Below are positions 6,800 to 6,834 of a DNA stretch of 6,834 nt, in pieces (within the stretch, counting starts at the first letter, position 1; every line of letters starts with the position of its first letter). Source of the DNA: Anaerolineales bacterium (GTDB lineage: Bacteria > Chloroflexota > Anaerolineae > Anaerolineales > UBA4823); the NCBI GenBank assembly GCA_026415275.1, contig JAOAHK010000139.1, positions 1-6,834 on the forward strand. Direction: 5' to 3'. The notes beneath the pieces are model-generated. The model was not told the origin of the DNA. It saw nothing but the letters and a program-made list of their open reading frames with translations, and did no database searches. The position numbers and the translations under genes are program-made.

Positions 6800-6821
6800 T
6801 CTCGTATTTCAATCATCTACT

Positions 6822-6830
6822 ATTTTATCA
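6822..6830 (-). promoter_or_regulatory. Possible extended -10 promoter of the SPFH gene
   Basis: On the minus strand the sequence TGATAAAAT fits an extended -10 (TG, one base, then TAAAAT, five of six matches to TATAAT). It sits 37 bases upstream of the ATG, which would give a leader of about 30 bases. Any -35 element would lie beyond the window edge, so this rests on the -10 alone. Confidence 0.35.
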
Positions 6831-6834
6831 GCGG

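Overview
The window carries seven genes on the plus strand and one convergent gene on the minus strand. The genes have moderate GC content (roughly 45% by eye). No rRNA, tRNA, CRISPR array or recognisable transposase gene was found. The gene mix and the style of several proteins recall Chloroflexota, probably an Anaerolineae-like bacterium. These include a WSPDG-type propeller protein, a four-cysteine ChlI-like ATPase, an RsmD with an APPQ motif, and an SPFH protein ending in a helix-turn-helix. The lineage is inferred from remembered family resemblance, not from a search.

Layout. Positions 1-138 are strikingly AT-rich (about 25% GC by hand count) and hold no convincing gene. They run directly into a beta-propeller reading frame (139-1029) that looks as if it has lost its N-terminal half and signal peptide. 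A UDP-glucuronate decarboxylase (UXS type, 1038-1997) follows. It overlaps by one base a GtrA-family four-helix membrane protein (1997-2461). Together these suggest nucleotide-sugar supply and lipid-linked sugar handling for surface glycans.

Next come a small protein with two visible beta-flower-like repeats and a proline-rich tail (2488-2871) and, 3 bases later, a ChlI/BchI-like AAA+ ATPase (2875-4083). This ATPase has intact nucleotide-binding motifs and a four-cysteine cluster, but no von Willebrand A (ChlD-type) partner lies in the window. After an 87-base gap comes a uroporphyrinogen-decarboxylase-superfamily protein (4171-5157). It resembles the corrinoid/methyl-transfer branch more than HemE. 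Three bases later comes an RsmD-type 16S rRNA guanine methyltransferase (5161-5721) whose catalytic (N/D)PP(Y/F) motif reads APPQ.

On the minus strand, an SPFH-domain protein (5730-6785) converges on rsmD with 8 bases between the stop codons. Its C-terminus is an excisionase/MerR-like winged helix-turn-helix where relatives usually have a zinc ribbon. A Shine-Dalgarno sequence and an extended -10 element support a start at 6785.

The plus-strand spacing suggests one or two co-transcribed blocks (139-4083, and 4171-5721). The genes do not form one recognisable pathway. The most interesting items are the repeat-protein/ChlI-like pair, the SPFH-HTH fusion and the altered RsmD motif. None of these alone shows a new system.
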